This document shows, piece by piece, positions 4,114 through 5,719 of a stretch of DNA of 5,719 bases (positions are counted from its first letter, which is position 1; the number at the start of each line of letters is the position of its first letter). The stretch is from NCBI GenBank assembly GCA_026786065.1, contig JAJAYS010000077.1, positions 1 to 5,719 of the forward strand, written 5' to 3'. The notes under the pieces were generated by a model that saw only the letters and a list, made by a program, of their open reading frames with translations, searched no databases and was not told the DNA's origin. A program made the translations under genes and the position numbers. This stretch comes from Polaromonas sp. GTDB taxonomy: Bacteria > Pseudomonadota > Gammaproteobacteria > Burkholderiales > Burkholderiaceae_C.

Positions 4114-5719
4114 ATGAACCCAACGCAGGCTGTTGCCGACGCCCACACCCCTTTCACTCTCGCCCAGCGCCTTTCGGCCGTCCCGGCAGATCGGCTTCGC
4201 GGCATGCGGCGTGGCATCGAAAAAGAGAGCCTGCGCAGCTTACCAACTGGTGCTCTGGCCTTGACGCCGCATCCGGCGTCGCTCGGCTCTGCGTTGACGC
4301 ACCCGCACATTACGACCGATTTCAGCGAATCGCAGGTCGAACTCGTCACAGGGGTGCATGCCAGCGTCGAAGCCGCGCTGCAGGAGCTTACCGACATTCA
4401 CCAGTTCACCTACCGGATGCTCGCGAAGGAGGACGACGAGATGCTATGGGCATCGAGCATGCCGTGCAGCCTGCCGGTCGACGAATCGATTCCGATCGCC
4501 CGTTTCGGCTCGTCCAATATCGGGCAGGCCAAAAGCGTGTACCGGATGGGCTTGTCGCACCGCTACGGGCGGCGCATGCAGACCATTTCCGGCATCCACT
4601 ACAACTGGTCGCTCCCAAGCGTCAGCAGCGCGCAGTATTTCAGTCTGATCCGCAACTTCCGGCGCCATGCGTTTTTGCTGCTGGTGCTGTTTGGCGCCTC
4701 GCCAGCGGTGTGTTCGAGCTTTGTTGCCGGGCGTCAGCACGCGCTTGAACGGCTCACCGACCACACCTTGTATATGCCGCACGGGACCTCGCTGCGCATG
4801 GGCCGGCTGGGCTACCAGAGCGACGCGCAGGCCTCGCTTGCGGTCAGCTACAACAGCCTTGATGGTTATGCCGCATCGCTGCAGGAGGCGCTGACAAAGT
4901 CATACCCGCCGTACGAAGCGGTCGGCGTGCGCAAGCCAAGCGGCGAATACAACCAGCTCGCCACCACGCTGCTGCAGATCGAAAACGAGTTTTACGGCAC
5001 GATTCGCCCAAAACGCGTGATCTTTCCGGGCGAGCGGCCGCTGCATGCGCTGCGTGAGCGCGGCGTTGAATATGTGGAGGTTCGGCTGATGGATCTGGAC
5101 CCGTTCGAGCCGGTCGGCATTTCTGCATCGACGATGCGCTTTCTGGACGTGTTTCTGTTGCACTGCCTGTTGACGGACAGCCCGCCCGACACAGAAACCG
5201 AGATCGCCGAGCTGGGGCGTAACCAGCACCGCACGGCCGCTCGCGGCCGGGAGCCAGGCTTGATGCTGGAGCGCGCCGGTGTAGAGGTGCCGCTGCTGGA
5301 CTGGAGCCGCGAACTGCTGCAAGGGTGCATGGAAATTGCCCTGGCAACGGATTCAGCTTTGGGCGGCGGCCAGTACCGCGCCGCGTGTGAGATCGCCTTG
5401 ACCCGGCTTGAAACTCCGGATTTGCTGCCTTCGGCCCGGGTGCTGGCTGCCATGGAAAGCAGCTACCAGCGGTCTCACCTGCGCTTTTCCGCAGATAGAT
5501 CGCTGATCGCGCGCCAATGGGTGCAGGCCTTGCCCTATGGCGAGTCGACTCAGGCCCGATTTGAAGCGTTGACTGCGGAGTCTCTGGCTGAGCAGGCCCG
5601 GATCGAAGCATCCGACAGCATGCTGTTCGAAAACTATCGTCAGAACTACTTGAAGCCGGAACGCCTCAGGCTCCGGGGCGGGGGGGGGGGGGGCGCGGCC
5701 GGCGCCGCCCCCCCCCCCC
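4114..5719 (+). CDS. gshA: Glutamate-cysteine ligase GshA (3' end lost in contig-end artefact)
   Basis: Cytoplasmic ATP-dependent ligase joining L-glutamate to L-cysteine to give gamma-glutamylcysteine, the first and usually rate-limiting step of glutathione synthesis. The product matches the proteobacterial (E. coli-type) class throughout: GIEKESLR (34-41), SALTHPHITTDFSESQVEL (59-77), LWASSMPC (111-118), GSSNIGQAKSVYRMGL (132-147), RYGRRMQTISGIHYNWSLP (150-168), LFGASPAVCSSF (192-203), LQIENEFYGTIRPKR (287-301) and VEYVEVRLMDLDPF (318-331). The acidic and histidine residues corresponding to E. coli metal and substrate ligands (E36/E38, D69, E76, H162) are present. Compared with the E. coli protein it lacks about 14 residues after the HYNWSLP motif, at about residue 168. 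The ATG is the first in frame after a TGA at 4084-4086; Shine-Dalgarno is weak (GGAAA). Credible sequence ends near residue 520 (base ~5674), close to the E. coli length of 518. The true stop is not visible because the frame then runs into poly-G/poly-C. Confidence 0.97.
   Translation, partial: MNPTQAVADAHTPFTLAQRLSAVPADRLRGMRRGIEKESLRSLPTGALALTPHPASLGSALTHPHITTDFSESQVELVTGVHASVEAALQELTDIHQFTYRMLAKEDDEMLWASSMPCSLPVDESIPIARFGSSNIGQAKSVYRMGLSHRYGRRMQTISGIHYNWSLPSVSSAQYFSLIRNFRRHAFLLLVLFGASPAVCSSFVAGRQHALERLTDHTLYMPHGTSLRMGRLGYQSDAQASLAVSYNSLDGYAASLQEALTKSYPPYEAVGVRKPSGEYNQLATTLLQIENEFYGTIRPKRVIFPGERPLHALRERGVEYVEVRLMDLDPFEPVGISASTMRFLDVFLLHCLLTDSPPDTETEIAELGRNQHRTAARGREPGLMLERAGVEVPLLDWSRELLQGCMEIALATDSALGGGQYRAACEIALTRLETPDLLPSARVLAAMESSYQRSHLRFSADRSLIARQWVQALPYGESTQARFEALTAESLAEQARIEASDSMLFENYRQNYLKPERLRLRGGGGGGAAGAAPPP
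5675..5719. other. Poly-G/poly-C low-complexity contig end, probable artefact
   Basis: The last 45 bases contain only G and C: a run of 14 G (5680-5693), a mixed G/C core, and 12 C (5708-5719) reaching the edge. The G and C runs are mutually complementary, so the end looks like a fold-back. This suits no-signal poly-G read tails assembled with their reverse complement, not a biological coding sequence. It would encode Gly/Ala/Pro repeats after GshA residue ~521, where the protein should stop. Confidence 0.8.

Noticed and set aside
3827..4114. 95-codon plus-strand open frame whose stop overlaps the gshA start (TGATG), suggesting a coupled upstream peptide
   Set aside because: It begins at TTG without a Shine-Dalgarno, is Ser/Pro/Arg-rich with mixed codon choice unlike the neighbouring genes, and has no recognisable features. 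The overlap with gshA can arise by chance.
4844..5611. 255-codon minus-strand open frame antisense to gshA
   Set aside because: Rich in Arg, Ala, Pro and Ser with no coherent motifs; gshA on the plus strand is certain.

Overview
The window reads as chromosomal DNA of a betaproteobacterium, most likely order Burkholderiales and probably a Comamonadaceae-like genus. This rests on G/C-rich codon usage, a proteobacterial GshA next to a Burkholderiales-style peptide ABC transporter, and the general look of the proteins; no taxonomic marker gene is present. The last ~45 bases are a poly-G/poly-C tract that looks like an assembly artefact, so the right edge is probably a contig end.

Layout. From 2912 down to the left edge, the minus strand carries the start of a peptide/nickel/opine-type ABC importer operon: a periplasmic solute-binding protein (1239-2912), a DppB-type permease (272-1225), and the first 90 codons of a DppC-type permease (1-270). 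The genes are packed tightly (13-nt and 1-nt gaps) and are probably cotranscribed; the ATPase subunits would be expected beyond the left edge. The leader at 2913-3169 holds the most informative regulatory signal: a sigma-54 (RpoN) -24/-12 promoter match placed 19 nt upstream of the start codon, a good Shine-Dalgarno inside that short leader, and farther upstream an imperfect NtrC-like dyad and TTACCC direct repeats. Together these suggest that the importer is under nitrogen control.

Upstream of the transporter, also on the minus strand, is an unnamed 202-residue protein (3170-3778) with a hairpin just past its stop codon. After a 335-bp non-coding divergent region (3779-4113), gshA (glutamate-cysteine ligase, first step of glutathione synthesis) starts on the plus strand at 4114. 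It reads open to the window edge, with about 520 credible residues, almost the whole protein.

Working together: the importer would bring peptides or a related solute across the inner membrane using the periplasmic binding protein and a DppB/DppC heterodimer. GshA makes gamma-glutamylcysteine in the cytoplasm. Nothing in the sequence shows that the two are functionally linked. I see no mobile element, CRISPR array, tRNA or rRNA, and no convincing novel multi-gene system.
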